This document shows, in pieces, positions 22,634 through 34,440 of a stretch of 64,000 nt of DNA. Positions within the stretch are counted from its first letter, which is position 1. Each line of letters opens with the position of its first letter. Location: the NCBI GenBank assembly GCA_036346355.1, contig CM070572.1:4347001-4411000 (forward strand). The letters are read 5' to 3'. The position numbers and the translations under genes are program-made. The notes beneath the pieces are model-generated. The model was not told the DNA's origin. It did not search any database and saw only the letters and a list, made by a program, of their open reading frames with translations. This DNA is from Rhipidocladum racemiflorum (taxonomy: Eukaryota > Streptophyta > Magnoliopsida > Poales > Poaceae).

Positions 22634-24240
22634 TTACCCCTTTTGGATATCACCGAGAATGTTATCGACGGGGTGGTCTCTTTGGACACTTTGATGCACT
22701 CTTGGATGCGGCATTTGAGATGTTTGTTGAATTGGCTCATTATCTTCAATTTGATCATCCTCCATTAGTTTGCTTGAACTATCTTGAGGAATGTCTTGAT
22801 TTTGATTTGAAGTGGGAGGCTCGACTTGAATGGATGAATTGTCTTGGTGTACCTTTTCTTGCGGCCTTACTTCACCTATTGCCATTTTCTTGATTGCAAT
22901 GCTTGGCAATTCCTCATTATCTAGCACACTTAAATCAACTTGCTCTACTTGAGAGCCGTTAGATTCATCAAATGTCACGTCTCGCTATTTCAACACAACC
23001 CGAGGTTTTGTTGAAAACACGATAAGCGTAGGCATTTGATCCATATCCTAGCAAGAAACCTTCATCGATCTTTGGAGCAAATTTAGAGTTCTTGGGTTTC
23101 TTGTTAAGAATGAAACATTTACTACCGAAAACTCTAAAATATGAGACATTTGCTTTGTTACCTGGTGAGGAGTTCGTATGCCGCCTTCTTCAAGATCTTG
23201 TGGATATACAATCGGTTGATGGCATGGCACGCAGCGGTGTTGACTTCCGCCCAAAAATGATCGGAAATCTTGTATTCATCAAGCATTGTCCTTGCCATCT
23301 CGATCAACGTCCGATTCTTCCTTTCTACCACTCCATTTTGTTGAGGAGAATATGGAGCGGAGAACTTCGTGCTTGATCCCTTCTTCATCAAGAAATTCTT
23401 CGACTTGAGTATTCTTGAATTCACTTCCATTATCGCTTGAATCTTCTTGATCTTCAAATCGAACTCGTTTTGGGCTCTTCTTGCAAACTTCACGATTATC
23501 CCTTGTGTCTCACTTTTCTCTTGCAAAAGAACACCCACGTGAAGCGTGAAAAGTCATCAACAATGACCAAACCATATTTGTTACCTCCGATGCTTATATA
23601 CGCAATGGGTCCGAAGAGGTCCATGTGTAGAAGCTCCAATGGTCTTGTCGTTGTCATGATGTTCTTTCTTGGGATGACGCGCTCCAACTTGCTTTCCGGC
23701 TTGACAAGCGCTACAAATCCTGTTTTCTCAAACTCGACATTCGTTAGTCCAATGATGTGATCACCCTTTAGAAGCTTGTCGAGGTTCCTCATGCCAACAT
23801 GAGCTAGCCGGCGATGCCACAACCAACCCATGCTAGACTTTGCCATTAAGCATGTTTGAAGTTTAGCGCTATTTGAGTTGAAATCAACCAAATAGAGCTT
23901 ACCCTTCAAATATCCTTTAAAAGCAATTGAGGAATCGTCTCTTCTAAAGACGGTCACATCCACATTAGTGAAAAGACAATTATAACCCATCTCACAAAGT
24001 TGCGACACGGATAACAAATTGTAATTTAAGGATTTAACTAGGAGAACATTTGATATTGAATGATCATTAGAAATAGCAATTTTACCTAATCCCATTACCT
24101 CACCTTTACCATTATCACCAAACACAATATTTTCATATTGTGACCCTTTCTCATCAAAAGATGAAAACATTTTCTTTTCTCCTGTCATGTGGTTTGTGCA
24201 ACCACTATCAAGCACCCAACTTGATCCCCCGGAGGTATAG
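22634..24240 (-). pseudogene. Sirevirus protease, integrase and linker, frameshifted
   Basis: At 24215 the protease active-site motif LDSGCTNHMTG starts, followed by the GAG-pre-integrase part (WHRRLAHVGMRNLDKLLKG) and the first catalytic Asp region of integrase (HMDLFGPIAYISIGGNKYGL). The frame is lost near 23500. The second Asp (DNG) region is present but lies in a different frame from the following FSAPYSPQQNGVVERKNR. A further shift precedes the Asp/Glu/Gln-rich linker at 22978-22634. The integrase cannot be made as one protein. Confidence 0.8.
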
Positions 24241-24384
24241 TCCTACGAAAACACATCAAGTCTTGTTTTTAGGTACCCAAATCCTTTTGGGTCCTTGCAT
24301 GTTAGTAATCAATACTTTCGGTACCCACACCTTCTTTTGCTCACATCATTAGAGTGGTGGGCACCGATATAATGAGCAATCACT

Positions 24385-26519
24385 TTACCACGGTGATTTC
24401 TCTTCAACATGTATGATGCATAGTGAATGGGATGAGTTGTATGATGTTGAAGATACTTCTTTGATTCTTGCCCTGGTCTTAATGACTTGTGTGGTGGTCA
24501 ATGGTTGCTTGTCATTTTCTTTGACAAACTTGATGCATTCCTTACCTTTTATCACCACACGGTCATTTCCCTTGCAATCGTACTTATCATATCCTAGCCC
24601 TTCTTTATTTTTGTTTCCACGTGTGTTGATTGTTTTGTAGAGGGCATCCTTGGATTGATAAGTCTTGATGCAACCATACTTTACCAAAGCATTCAATCTC
24701 TCGTTTTCTCCTTTTAATACTTGCACAAGTTGGGAATTAGTAGAGCAAGTATTAATATCAATATTATAGCAACGAGAGCAACCATTACTAGTGGAAGGAA
24801 TAGAAGCCATTGAAGAATTAATGATTGGAGAGTTGAGGTCATTAAGAGACTCAATTTGCACTTCAAGAGCTTGAAGATTGTTTTCCAAGCTAATAACATT
24901 CTCTTGAAGCGATTCATTTGAACTCTTAAGGATCGTGATTGAATTGTTAGCCAAGTCAAGATCTTTGGTTAGCAATTCAATTTTCTCCTTTTCCATTGCG
25001 AGGAGCTTTTCAAAAGCAAGATTTCTCTTCTTTTCACAAATTAGCAATTCTTCTTGCTTTTCAAGAGTTTCCTCTTGGCTATCTATTCTTTTCAATAGTT
25101 TATTGATTTTTGCAATGGTAGATTTGTTTAAGTTGCAAAATAAAGCATCATCATCATCATCATCGCTCTCTAATTCACTATCACTACTAGGGGGTTTTGT
25201 CTTAGCCATTACCTTGCGCCTTTGGCCATAAGACAAATAGGCGCATCGTGGTCGGAGTCGTTGTCGCTCAATTCCGAAGAGCGGCGTTGTTGGTGGAAGC
25301 GGCTTCAATGGCGAGGGTGGCGACTCCTTCATCATCGGTGTCGGAGTCGTTTGAATCCCATTCTTCTCCAATGTGAGCTCGCCCCGAGTACTTCTTCTTG
25401 TATGTCTTGTTCTTCTTGGGCGGCTCATTCTTCTTGTTCTCATTTTGGTTGTTCTTCTTCTTTGGACAATCGGCGATGAAATGTCCAACTTCACCGCACT
25501 CATAGCAAGCCCTTTTGGTGTTTCTTCTTCCTCTTGATTTGTCATTGTAGTTCTTCTTGTATTTGCTTGACCCGTCATATTTGAGGAACTTTTTGAATTT
25601 CCTCACAAATAGAGCCAAGTCTTCTTCGTCTTCGCTCTCATCTTCTTCTTCATCACTTGATGTTGATTCTTCCTTTTTGCTTGCCTTCAAAGCTATTTGC
25701 TTCGGTCTTGAGCTTGAGCTTTGCTTGGCAAGGTTCTTCACTTCTTTTGCTTCTTCCTCCATAAGCTCATGTGATAGAATTCTTCCTAGCACATCATTAG
25801 GAGTAAGCCTTTTGAAATCTTTTCGCTCTCGTATAAGTGTTACGAGAGTCGAATTCCTTGGAGCAAAGGCTCTCAACATCCTCTTCACCACAACGTGGTC
25901 CGTCATATCCTTGCTTCCAAGCCCTCGGATCTTGTTTACAAGAATCATCAACCGGTCATACATTTGTTGAGGTGTCTCATCATCATTCATGACAAATCTC
26001 CCCAACTTGCCTTCTAGCAATTCGATCTTTGATTCCCTTACACTTGATGTACCCTCATGTGCAACTTGGAGTGTGTCCCATATCTCTTTGGCTTCTTCCA
26101 AGCCATCCACTTTGTTGAATTCCTCGGGACTCAACGCTCCAAGCAACACGCTTGCGGCTTGAGCATTTCGGTGAATGTTTTGCTCTTGTTCCGGCGTGAG
26201 CTCCATATCGCCTTCCCATATCTAAACCTGTGCAAACAATCTTCCAAACACTAGGATGGAGTGACATCAAATGCATTTTCATCTTGTGCCTCCAAGCGGA
26301 ATAGTACGTGCCATCAAAGAAAGGAGCACGCCTGAGGGCACAAAGGATATATGAATGCGAAGAGGAAGTATTTAATTTTTCATAATTGAATGGAATTTGA
26401 GCTCCCTGAGTAGATGTAGAGGTAGCTTCCTCTTTGCTCTTGCCGGGAGTTCCATCTCCGGCTCTCGGACTATTTTGCTCGTCCGTCACGACAACCTTCA
26501 AGCCGGTGTTGGCCATCAC
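24385..26519 (-). pseudogene. Sirevirus gag, frameshifted
   Basis: The N-terminal part (26519 to about 26220) ends in KMHLMSLHPSVWKIVCTG, then the frame shifts to 26206-25268, which reads TLQVAHEGTSSVRESKIELL and later the zinc knuckle CYECGEVGHFIADCP. A second shift near 25270 leads to 24385, holding a long coiled coil (KINKLLKRIDSQEETLEKQE and following heptads) typical of Sirevirus gag C-termini. Two breaks make it non-functional. Confidence 0.85.
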
Positions 26520-26553
26520 GTTCCTTCAAGCGGTTAAGCCTTCGAGAAGGTTT

Positions 26554-26566
26554 GGCTCTGATACCA
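26554..26566 (-). other. Sirevirus primer binding site (tRNA-iMet)
   Basis: On the minus strand TGGTATCAGAGCC follows the 5' LTR after two bases. It is complementary to the 3' end of initiator methionine tRNA, the usual Copia primer. Confidence 0.9.
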
Positions 26567-26568
26567 AT

Positions 26569-28199
26569 TGAAAAGGTTAGAAGATTGCCTAGAGGGGGGG
26601 TGAATAGGCTAATTTTAAATTAAAACAATTTGATGCAGCGGAAAGGAGTCGGATATTCCGAATTAATATCGGAACTTCCAAATCTTCTAACTTCCGTAAT
26701 TACTTCGGACTATCCGATTTGCTCTTGACACAAGGAGTCAAGTACAAAGAGCTATACGAAGACTAGCTCTAGACGACTTAAAAAAAGCACTTAAGAAAAT
26801 CAATAATATGAATCAAGCAATTAGAGACAAGGGAGAACACAGTAGTTTGATTCCTGAGTTCGGATCCTTGAGGGATCGTGCGTCTCCGTTGAGGAGGCTC
26901 CAAAGAGCCCAGGTCTTTTCCAACCCTTTCCTCCCAAACCTCGGTCACACTTGAGGCTTGGTTCCACTATTGGATCCTTTCCTTTCGGAGGCGGAGCCGG
27001 CCTTCACAAACTTCTCACGGCTTCCCACAATCGTTGGGGGCTCGTGAGCGACGCCTAGCCGTCTAGGAGTCCTTCAACCTCCAAGAGAAATGAATGCACT
27101 TGAATCTCGATCTTGGAGAGGTTCTCTACTTTCTCAAGATGAATAACCACTTAGCCCTTGACTTTCAATCACACTTGACAAACTCTCACTCACTAAATGA
27201 TCCCTAAGATCAAGGAGAAGAGAAAGCTCAAAGTATGCTCTAGAGAGTGTTCAAGAAGCTCAAGAGATCAGCCTCAGCAAAAGTGTCACCAAAGAAAAGG
27301 AGTGGGAAAGGGGTATTTATAGTTTTGAATCAAAACTAGCCGTTACTCCTCGCACTCGACTTCACATCGAATGTCCGACAAGAACTTGAACATCCGATGT
27401 GTGCAAACTACCGTAAATTGGAAAGCTTCCAACGATGAAAACAACAAGCATCGGAATGTCCGATAACAACTTCGGAACATCCGATGACATCCTGAAGGGA
27501 ACCAAGCTAAACACTCTAAGTCCTCATCGGAATATCCGAAAATAGGCATCGGAACATCTGAACCAAACAGAAGGTTCCCAAACAGGACAACAAACACTTC
27601 GGAACTTCCGAAGAAACAACTTCGGACAGTCCGAACACAACAGAGAGCACCCTTTTTCTCGACAGCACACATCGGACATTCCGATACCAAGGATCGGAAT
27701 ATCCGAAGCAAACAGAAGGTTCTCAAACAGAAACGATAGGCATCGGAACATCCGAAGCAAACAAATCGGAATGTCCGACCCTAACCAAACACAACGGACT
27801 AAGGCACAACTACACTTCGGAACTTCTGAAACATCGGAATGTCCGATACAACTTCGGAACATCCGACTGGAAGTTTACCACAAACTCATTCCGAAGCTAG
27901 AGAGAACACTTCTAACCCTTGAGAGACTCAACTAAATTCATCTTGAGTGAGGAGATCATCTCTAAGTCAATTTCAATGCATCCCTCTTAATAGTACGGCA
28001 TTTCTATGACTCAAAAGATTAAAATTACAAGCTTAAATGCCGTTTTTCTTACTTAACGCTACTCGGGAACACTTCGCGTACAAAGACGATCTCTTCTTGA
28101 AGCGTTTGCCTGTTCATAAACTAGTTGAACACATTAGTTTCTTTAATCGTTTGTCATTAATCACCCAAAACAAATTTAGGGGGCCTAGATGCACTTTCA
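26569..28199 (-). repeat. Sirevirus 5' LTR
   Basis: 1631 bp, nearly identical to 16576-18210, with the same palindrome cluster. Small differences (for example near 26690, 26850, 27290 and 27360) give the element's age if counted. Confidence 0.92.
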
Positions 28200-28204
28200 C
28201 CTAC

Positions 28205-28911
28205 ACAACCTAAGTTCTTCTATATATGTGGAGTATATATATACATATTCTTGGCAAAATGACAGTGACAACAGATGAACGAATATTGACAACTGATCGA
28301 AGCTATGGCATTATAATCGGTTTTTGGTATTCGGTGCGGTTTCCATGCATAACATTATAATTGACAAAAGGATAATTAAGTACATTACATAATTAATAAC
28401 ATAAAATACATTATATTATATAGTACTTAATTACAATACATATATATTAGTGGTGGCATGCACGCTCGCGCGATCACCGCCACCACTCGTCTTCGTCGTC
28501 GTCCTCCGGCCACTTGTAGTCCTAGGAGGAGGAGGAGGCTCCTCCTCCTCCGGGGAAAAGAGGTGGCAAATTGGGCATTGCCCGGGGAACGAGGTGGAGG
28601 ATTGCATTGGCAGATGAGTGGCGACGGAGGGGCGGAGGAGGCAGAGCTGCCATGAACTAATCAAGGAGAGAGTGATCGATCTCTGTATGGAGAGAGTACT
28701 ACGAAGAGTACTACCACCCAGGAAGATGAATATATAGGTGGCCGGCCAAGAAGATGAAGACGAAGTTAATTGTGATGAAGACGAAGAGTTTCTGATCATT
28801 GGAAAGATGCGCGGGAAACCAAGAGACGCCTTTTAATCTGTGCAGTTGTCATCACAGATGGTTTTTTTATTTAAAAATGTCTGCAAATTATATCATCACA
28901 GATGGCTGGTG
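28205..28911 (-). other. CACTA interior with possible minus-strand promoter and short ORF
   Basis: The minus strand has TATATATTC near 28730 and an ATG at about 28653 opening a 43-codon frame (MAALPPPPLRRHSSANAIL at its start) that ends in a TAG. After the TAG the same frame reads DYKWPEDDDEDEWWR and stops. I do not recognise the product. It could be the remains of a small captured gene or the element's own leader. From about 28830 on, CACTA subterminal repeats resume. Confidence 0.3.
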
Positions 28912-30326
28912 TGAAAGGACCGGAGATGTCGCCTAGAGGGGGGGTGAATAGGCAAATTAAAAATTACGCAGCGGAATTAAATTACCCGAGCAGGTCAACT
29001 CGGAGTCTCCGGGTATTTTGTCCGCATACTCCGAGTTGTCCAGACTGTTCGGTATTTTACCCGGACACTTCGGGTTAGGGGGCTCGGGAACGAAACTGAA
29101 ACTTCTTAAACTTGCAACTAATTACTCAAATAAAAGATAGCAAAATCAACATAGAACTTTAAGCAAGTGCGGATCTAGAGCAAAGAAGTAACACAAGCTA
29201 GATCTAAGCTCTAAGAGAATAAATCTACACAAGTTAAGAAAGAACCAAGAAAGGAAGTTGGAGACTTGATTTTTCACCGAAGTTCGGATTTTTGAAGGGA
29301 ATCCTACGTCTCCATTGAGGTGGCTCGGTCGCACTTGAGCCGGGGTCTTTTTCAACCCGCTTTCCTCTCGGTGTTGCACAAATGCACTCGCCGGCTTCAC
29401 TTCTTATCTCTTCCCTTTCGGAGGCGAGACACGCCTTCACAAACGACCGGGACGCACCATAATCCTTGGTTGCTCCCGGTAACTCCTAACCGTCTAGGAG
29501 ACCTTCAACCTCCAAGAGTAACAACACCACGAGAGATCGCTTGGAGGATGAACTAGTGCTCAAGAACTTGGAATTAATGCACCTAGCACTTTACTTCTTC
29601 CTCTCCTCACCAAGAATGGATCAACAACCAAATCAAGAGGTGGGAGGAAGTGAGGGCTCTATTGAATGCTTGGAGTATGTTAGGAATGGCTTGAATGCTG
29701 CTATGAATGAGCTCAATAGAGATCCTAGCCGTTGGAGGAGAGTAGAGGCTTTAAATACTTCTTTTGAAAACAAGCCGTTACTCCCAATTTCGAACTGTCC
29801 GGATACTCCGGACAATTAACCCGGATACTCCGGATTATCCGGACTATCTGGACAAAATGTCCGGATACTCCGGATAAACTGGAATGGCTTTTGGCCGAAG
29901 GGGTTAACCCGAACACTCTGGACAAATTGTCCGGATACTCCGGACTGAGTCCGGACACTCCGGACTAAATGTCTGGATACTCCGGGTTGGATGGCTCGGT
30001 TGGAAATTGCTGTTTTGGGAAATGCAAGTATTTGAGTGCTAGTTTGTATGCAAGACTTGACCTTGAGCACATGCACATCCTAAAAACGATTTTTCGTCGT
30101 ATCCTCTTAATAGTACGGCTATCCTTAAGACTCAAAAGAAAATAGAAATTACAAATCTCGTCTTGATGCCGTCTTCTTGAATTTTAATGTACGTAGGAGC
30201 GTCCAATCTCATTCCAAGCTTGATATGTTCTCGAGATCTGCATTATTCTTAGTTAAAACATTAGATCTCTCTAATTGTGTCATCATTAATCACCAAAATA
30301 AATTGAGGGGCCTAGATGCACTTTCA
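28912..30326 (-). mobile_element. Sirevirus-like solo LTR, TSD TGGTG
   Basis: It runs from TGAAAGGACCGGAG to GATGCACTTTCA, flanked by TGGTG (28907-28911 and 30327-30331). It closely resembles the solo LTR at 3065-4456 in layout and text, with CCGGATACTCCGG palindromes clustered at 29800-29990. There is no internal domain. It interrupts the CACTA subterminal repeats. Confidence 0.88.
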
Positions 30327-30781
30327 TGGTGGTTAAAAATCGTCTGTAAATGTTTCCCTATCATAGACGATTTTTTATTAATAACTGTCTATGATGATGC
30401 TAAATAAGTAGAGACCCCCCCCCCCGAGCTCCTCTGTATTTTTAGGGTTTCCGAGCTATTTTTGAGGTGACTGCGATTGAGAGGTGATCTGGTGGAAAGT
30501 AACCCTGGATTTGGAATTGTGATTGTAGATACTTACATTCTAAGTTATATAAGGTTTGTAATTGGTTCAAATTTGTATTTTATTTAAGATTTAGCTTGGT
30601 AAAGTGGGAAATGAAGATGGTTTTTTTAGATCCAGCTTGGTGTACATCCATTAATATTTATTCTCTGTGATGTAAAGAAGGAGAAGATGTTTTTGATTTA
30701 GCTAGCGTGGTGTAGATCCATTTGTTCTCTTCAATCGAAAGTAGTAATTGGTTCTAACTGCATTATACTCATGATGTAGCT

Positions 30782-30812
30782 AGTTATATATATATATATA
30801 TATATATATATT
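30782..30812. repeat. (TA)n microsatellite
   Basis: An uninterrupted TA run of about 13 units, inside the CACTA leader. Confidence 0.8.
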
Positions 30813-30978
30813 GAGGATACTGATTGGTTAACTATAGGTTATATATATGTGGCTAGCTGTGTAAAGAGAATCCATTTGTTATTTGTCATTATTTAAGTGC
30901 ACTCCAAGTGTACTTCATTCATTATTTAATTAAATAATACATATTGTTATAACACATATTGTTATATACGTAGCGTAG

Positions 30979-32280
30979 ATGGACCGAAGCTAGATGTACA
31001 AGAACCGTGCTAGCGCCAAGCACATTAATGGCGTCTTCGCTTTTAGAAAAGCTGCAGAGGAAGATATGTTGAACAATGGGGTGGAATTTATGTCTTGTCC
31101 ATGCATTGACTGCGAGAATATGAGGACGTTTCGAAACCCAGCACAGATTGAAGCACACTTGATTGTACGAGGTTTCAAAAGGGGGTATACATGTTGGACC
31201 AATCATGGTGAAGAGCAGAATATGCAGGCATCAAGTAGTCAATGCATCATCGACGAAGTTAATAATACACCGGATGATATCGACTGTACTTTCGATAACG
31301 ATATTATTCACGATGACAACCTAGATCAGATGCTACGGGATGCAGAAGGGAACCGCGATGAGCAGGAGTATGTAAAATTCAGGGGTTTGATGGATGACTC
31401 GGAAAAACCTTTGTTCTCGGGGTGCAAGTCCAAATACACAAGATTGTCATCTATGTTGGAACTGCTGAAATTAAAGGTAAACAACGGTTGGTTCGACAAG
31501 AGTTTCACGGCATTGTTGGGCCTATTAGTGGACATGCTTCCGGAGGGAAACGAGTTGCCGACAACCACCTACAAAGCCAAGAAAGTTCTTTGTCCCTTAG
31601 GAATGGAAGTAGAAAGAATAGCTGCTTGTCCGAACGATTGTATCCTCTACTGCAAAGAGTATGCAAACTTGCATGTATGTCCGGTGTGCAACGCATCCCG
31701 GTATAAGCGTAAATATAGATCAGATGCTGACGACGAGGGCATCGAGGTGAAGAAAGGACTTCCTTGTAAGGTTGCGTGGTATCTGCCTATAATTCCCCAT
31801 CTAACACGTTTGTTTTCGAACCCAAAAGAGGCAAAACTGCTTCAGTGGCACTCGGATGAGCGCAAGAATGATAGAATGATAAGGCACCTTGCTGATTCCA
31901 CCCAGTGGAGAAACATCGATATGAGGTTTGAAGAATTCGCATCGGATCCGAGAAATATAAGGTTCGGATTGAGTACGGATGGAATCATGGAATGAATCCT
32001 TTCGGTAACATGAGCAGCCATCATAGCACTTGGCCTGTGAATCTTTATATATACAATCTTCCTCCTTGGTTGTCTATGAAGCGGAAGTACATTTTTTTTG
32101 TCTATACTCATCCAAAGCCCAAAGCAACCTGGAAACGATATTGATGTGTACCTCGCACCACTTGGTGGAAGATCTAAACACGTTGTGGTCTCCTGAGGTA
32201 CAGGTATGGGATGCCCATAAACGAGAGTACTTCACTTTGCATTGTATGTTGTTCTGCACCATAAATGATTATTCTGTCCT
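30979..32280 (+). pseudogene. CACTA transposase (TNP2-like), broken
   Basis: From ATG 30979 the frame reads MDRS, then a TAG where the family has Trp, then MYKNRASAKHINGVFAF and FMSCPCIDCENMRTF (transposase-associated domain), LMDDSEKPLFSGCKSKYTRL, and CILYCKEYANLHVCPVCNAS, as in the Transposase_21 family. An 8-bp insertion at about 31985 (ATGGAATCATGGAATG) shifts the frame; similarity continues in other frames (NMSSHHSTWPVNLYIYNLPP, LWSPEVQVWDAHKREYFTLH) and stops near 32280. The catalytic C-terminal half is missing. It is non-functional. Confidence 0.8.
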
Positions 32281-32945
32281 TGCTAGGTTCATCACTCAAC
32301 CTCGAGCATCCATGCTCGAGGCACAAGCATCCATACTCGGCCAAGACCATGCGCGCTCGGACCAAGCTCGTCTGCGAGATAGATGGTCGGAAGGTCGTGT
32401 TCGGCAGTAATGCCCGAGTAGCGCTAATAACGCCACGATGTGGTGCCATTACACCCACGATGGGAACGTGTCGTGAATCAAGACTTCGGTTACAACCACG
32501 ATTAATGCAGTCAAATACTCATTATTCGGCTGTAATTTTGTTAGATATTCTTGTAAACTATAAATACCTCCTATACCCATATGAAGGGGGGGATTGAAGC
32601 TGGTCAATCTGACATGCACAAACACCGTTTGAAACAATCAACAATATCAACATCACTGTAGTAGGGTTGTTATCTCCTCAGTGAGAGGTCCGAACCAATA
32701 TAAACCCGTGTGTCCACTTCCGGGTATCTTGAGTCAATCGAGTATTCTTCAAACGTGATCCCTTCATCAAAAAAGGGGGCCGTGTTGATCCCTCAATCAA
32801 TAAGTAAGTTCAACGGGGACCCATTTCCCAATCATCGACATAAGCATTGTCCGATTTGGTTTGTCCTTTACTCGTCGTTCTAGAGTCTCGAAAATCCCAT
32901 CTAAAGTAATCTAAGCTTCGAGTTCTTCTGCTAATCAAAATTGCA
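32281..32945 (+). mobile_element. LTR-like remnant truncating the CACTA transposase
   Basis: TNP2 similarity stops abruptly and the text becomes LTR-like: a TATA-like CTATAAATACC at about 32560, then AAGGGGGGATTGAAG, AGGTCCGAACC and a CCCTCAATCAATA segment of the kind found in grass gypsy LTR R/U5 regions. A TG start at 32281 and an end at TTGCA 32945 are guesses. No target duplication was found, so it may be truncated. Confidence 0.4.
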
Positions 32946-34179
32946 TAAATGAAGCTTGGTAAGTATGTGATTAGCACGTGCACGTAACATGCCCAGGTCC
33001 CGCTTTCACTATCTTCTCATGCTTCCTTTCTTCCTCTGAATCGCGAGCGCGTGTACCACGCGGCGGCCCTCGCCGTTGCGGCTCACAGCAGCCTCATCGA
33101 GCGCTTAGGCAGCCTGCGGCCTCGTTTGCTGATTTTTTTTTAAAATAATACACTGTTTACATAAATTTATAAAAATAATATACCGGTTTTTTATAAAATA
33201 AATTGGCGACAATTGTTATTCTGTCGTTGATTTAGGCCCCGTTTGGCAACTTGGAGCCGAGCTGTTTCTACTAGAATCTGAGAGAAACCCAACCAAACGG
33301 CTAAAACTCGGAACGATTCTTCTCGAAACGTTTCTTCTTTTTTCACACCGTGGTTGAATCACCCTCAACCCCATTTCACTAGTTTCTACTAGAATCTGGA
33401 ACTATACCAAACGGTTTGCAGAAAGTGATTCTGATTCTACCTGAAACGTTTCTAGACAGACATATTTTTTTTTGTAATTTTTTAGTATACTTTTTTTTGT
33501 AAAATTATTTAAACTTGTATTTTTTTTAAAAAAAATCCTCATTTCCTTGCCCTCTTAACATCCAGATCTTCTGTCACCCGCGTCGCTGGGTCAGGCGCAA
33601 AGTGCGCAACACAGCATGTCTACGGGAAGGTGGCCTACTTCCGTCGCCGGAATACAGCCGTTCGCCGGCGCTGTGTCGTTGCCCACCATGTGGGGATCCG
33701 GTGAGCAAACTGAGCAGAGCAGGATGCCAGGATAGGCCGGCATGGTACGCGGGTGTGAACGATAATACATCATAAAGAGAAGGTTCTTGTGCAAAATTTC
33801 TTCTGCAGCTTAAACATGGGTCGATCTCAGCCGCACAAGATTGATCCAATGGGTCGCAACTTTTCTTTGCGATCCAAAAGTGGACGGGTTCAAACGGTAC
33901 TTGTACACAATGTGAGGGCTCTTATGCAAGGATCCCTCAGGGAACACCAGCGCAATTCAATCTGCGCCGTGGGATCCCAATCGAATGGAAACCAGAGGGT
34001 TGTGCCTCTGGTCGATGCAGAGTTCCCCGACCCCTGTGTAAAGTGCACGGCACATGCCTCCCGCCGAGCTAGAGAGAAGGAGATGGCGGCGACGTCGACG
34101 GAGATGCCGTGAATGTGGAAGGCTGTGGCGGGTGTGTATAGCTGCGGTCGGCGCTCAAGCTAAGCACGGTGGTCACGAG
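32946..34179. other. No certain gene; possible MITE and anonymous GC-rich parts
   Basis: At 33235-33470 there is text of the type GGCCCCGTTTGGCAAC...CCAAACGG with repeated TTTCTACTAGAATCTG, which suggests a MITE. At 33550-34150 the DNA is more GC-rich with open frames on both strands, none of which I recognise. Confidence 0.35.
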
Positions 34180-34432
34180 TAGAGGTGAAAATCTACCTAA
34201 GCTTTTATTTTTTCAAGTTTTTTTTTGAAATTAGCATAATTTAATTTAATATTATTTTATTTCTAGTTTACAAATATATTTAGAATCGAGCTAACGAGCC
34301 GAGCCGAGCTAGAGCAAAATCCAATTTTATTTGAAATTGACTTATTTAATGCTTAACCAATAAACGAGTGTAGTTGAAGCAATTTTGAATCGAACCAACG
34401 AACCCACAAATAAGTTTTTTTTTCCAGCCCTA
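34180..34432. mobile_element. Short non-autonomous hAT element
   Basis: It starts TAGAGGTGAAAATC and ends with the complement of TAGGGCTGGAAAAAA, with perfect 8-bp duplications GTCACGAG (34172-34179, 34433-34440). Subterminal GAGCCGAGCC words link it to the family at 6302-7542. It is 253 bp, non-coding, and lies in anonymous GC-rich sequence. Confidence 0.82.
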
Positions 34433-34440
34433 GTCACGAG

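Larger units (their letters stand above)
16576..28199 (-). mobile_element. Complete Sirevirus (Ty1/copia) retrotransposon, TSD CCTAC
   Basis: This is an 11.6-kb element with LTRs at 16576-18210 and 26569-28199 and identical 5-bp duplications CCTAC (16571-16575, 28200-28204). It lies on the minus strand, so the 5' LTR is the right-hand one. Order: tRNA-iMet primer site, gag with CCHC knuckle and coiled coil, protease, integrase, RT/RNase H, then an extra ORF and the polypurine tract. That order, the extra ORF and the palindrome-rich LTRs are Sirevirus marks. The LTRs differ by a handful of substitutions and small indels, so the insertion is fairly recent. gag, protease/integrase and the extra ORF have frameshifts; RT/RNase H is open. 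Confidence 0.92.
16208..32280 (+). mobile_element. CACTA (En/Spm-type) element, 3'-truncated and nested
   Basis: The left end is CACTACTACACGGGG next to CCT, a likely 3-bp target copy. Inverted subterminal repeats built on ATCACAGACGGT fill about 16235-16435 and recur at 28830-28905 and 30335-30400 once later insertions are removed. A TNP2-type transposase remnant follows at 30979. Two later insertions split it: the Sirevirus (16576-28199) and a solo LTR (28912-30326). The right terminal repeat is not found in the window; similarity stops at about 32280 where LTR-like DNA begins. It is inactive. Confidence 0.7.

Noticed and set aside
32946..33000. Possible continuation of TNP2 after the LTR-like remnant (CTTGGTAAG)
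   Set aside because: Only nine bases fit and the following codons do not match the transposase.
33574..34112. Frames on both strands in a GC-richer stretch
   Set aside because: No family match, no consistent start or splice sites; the stretch is interrupted only by a hAT element and could be old gene debris, but I cannot support a call.
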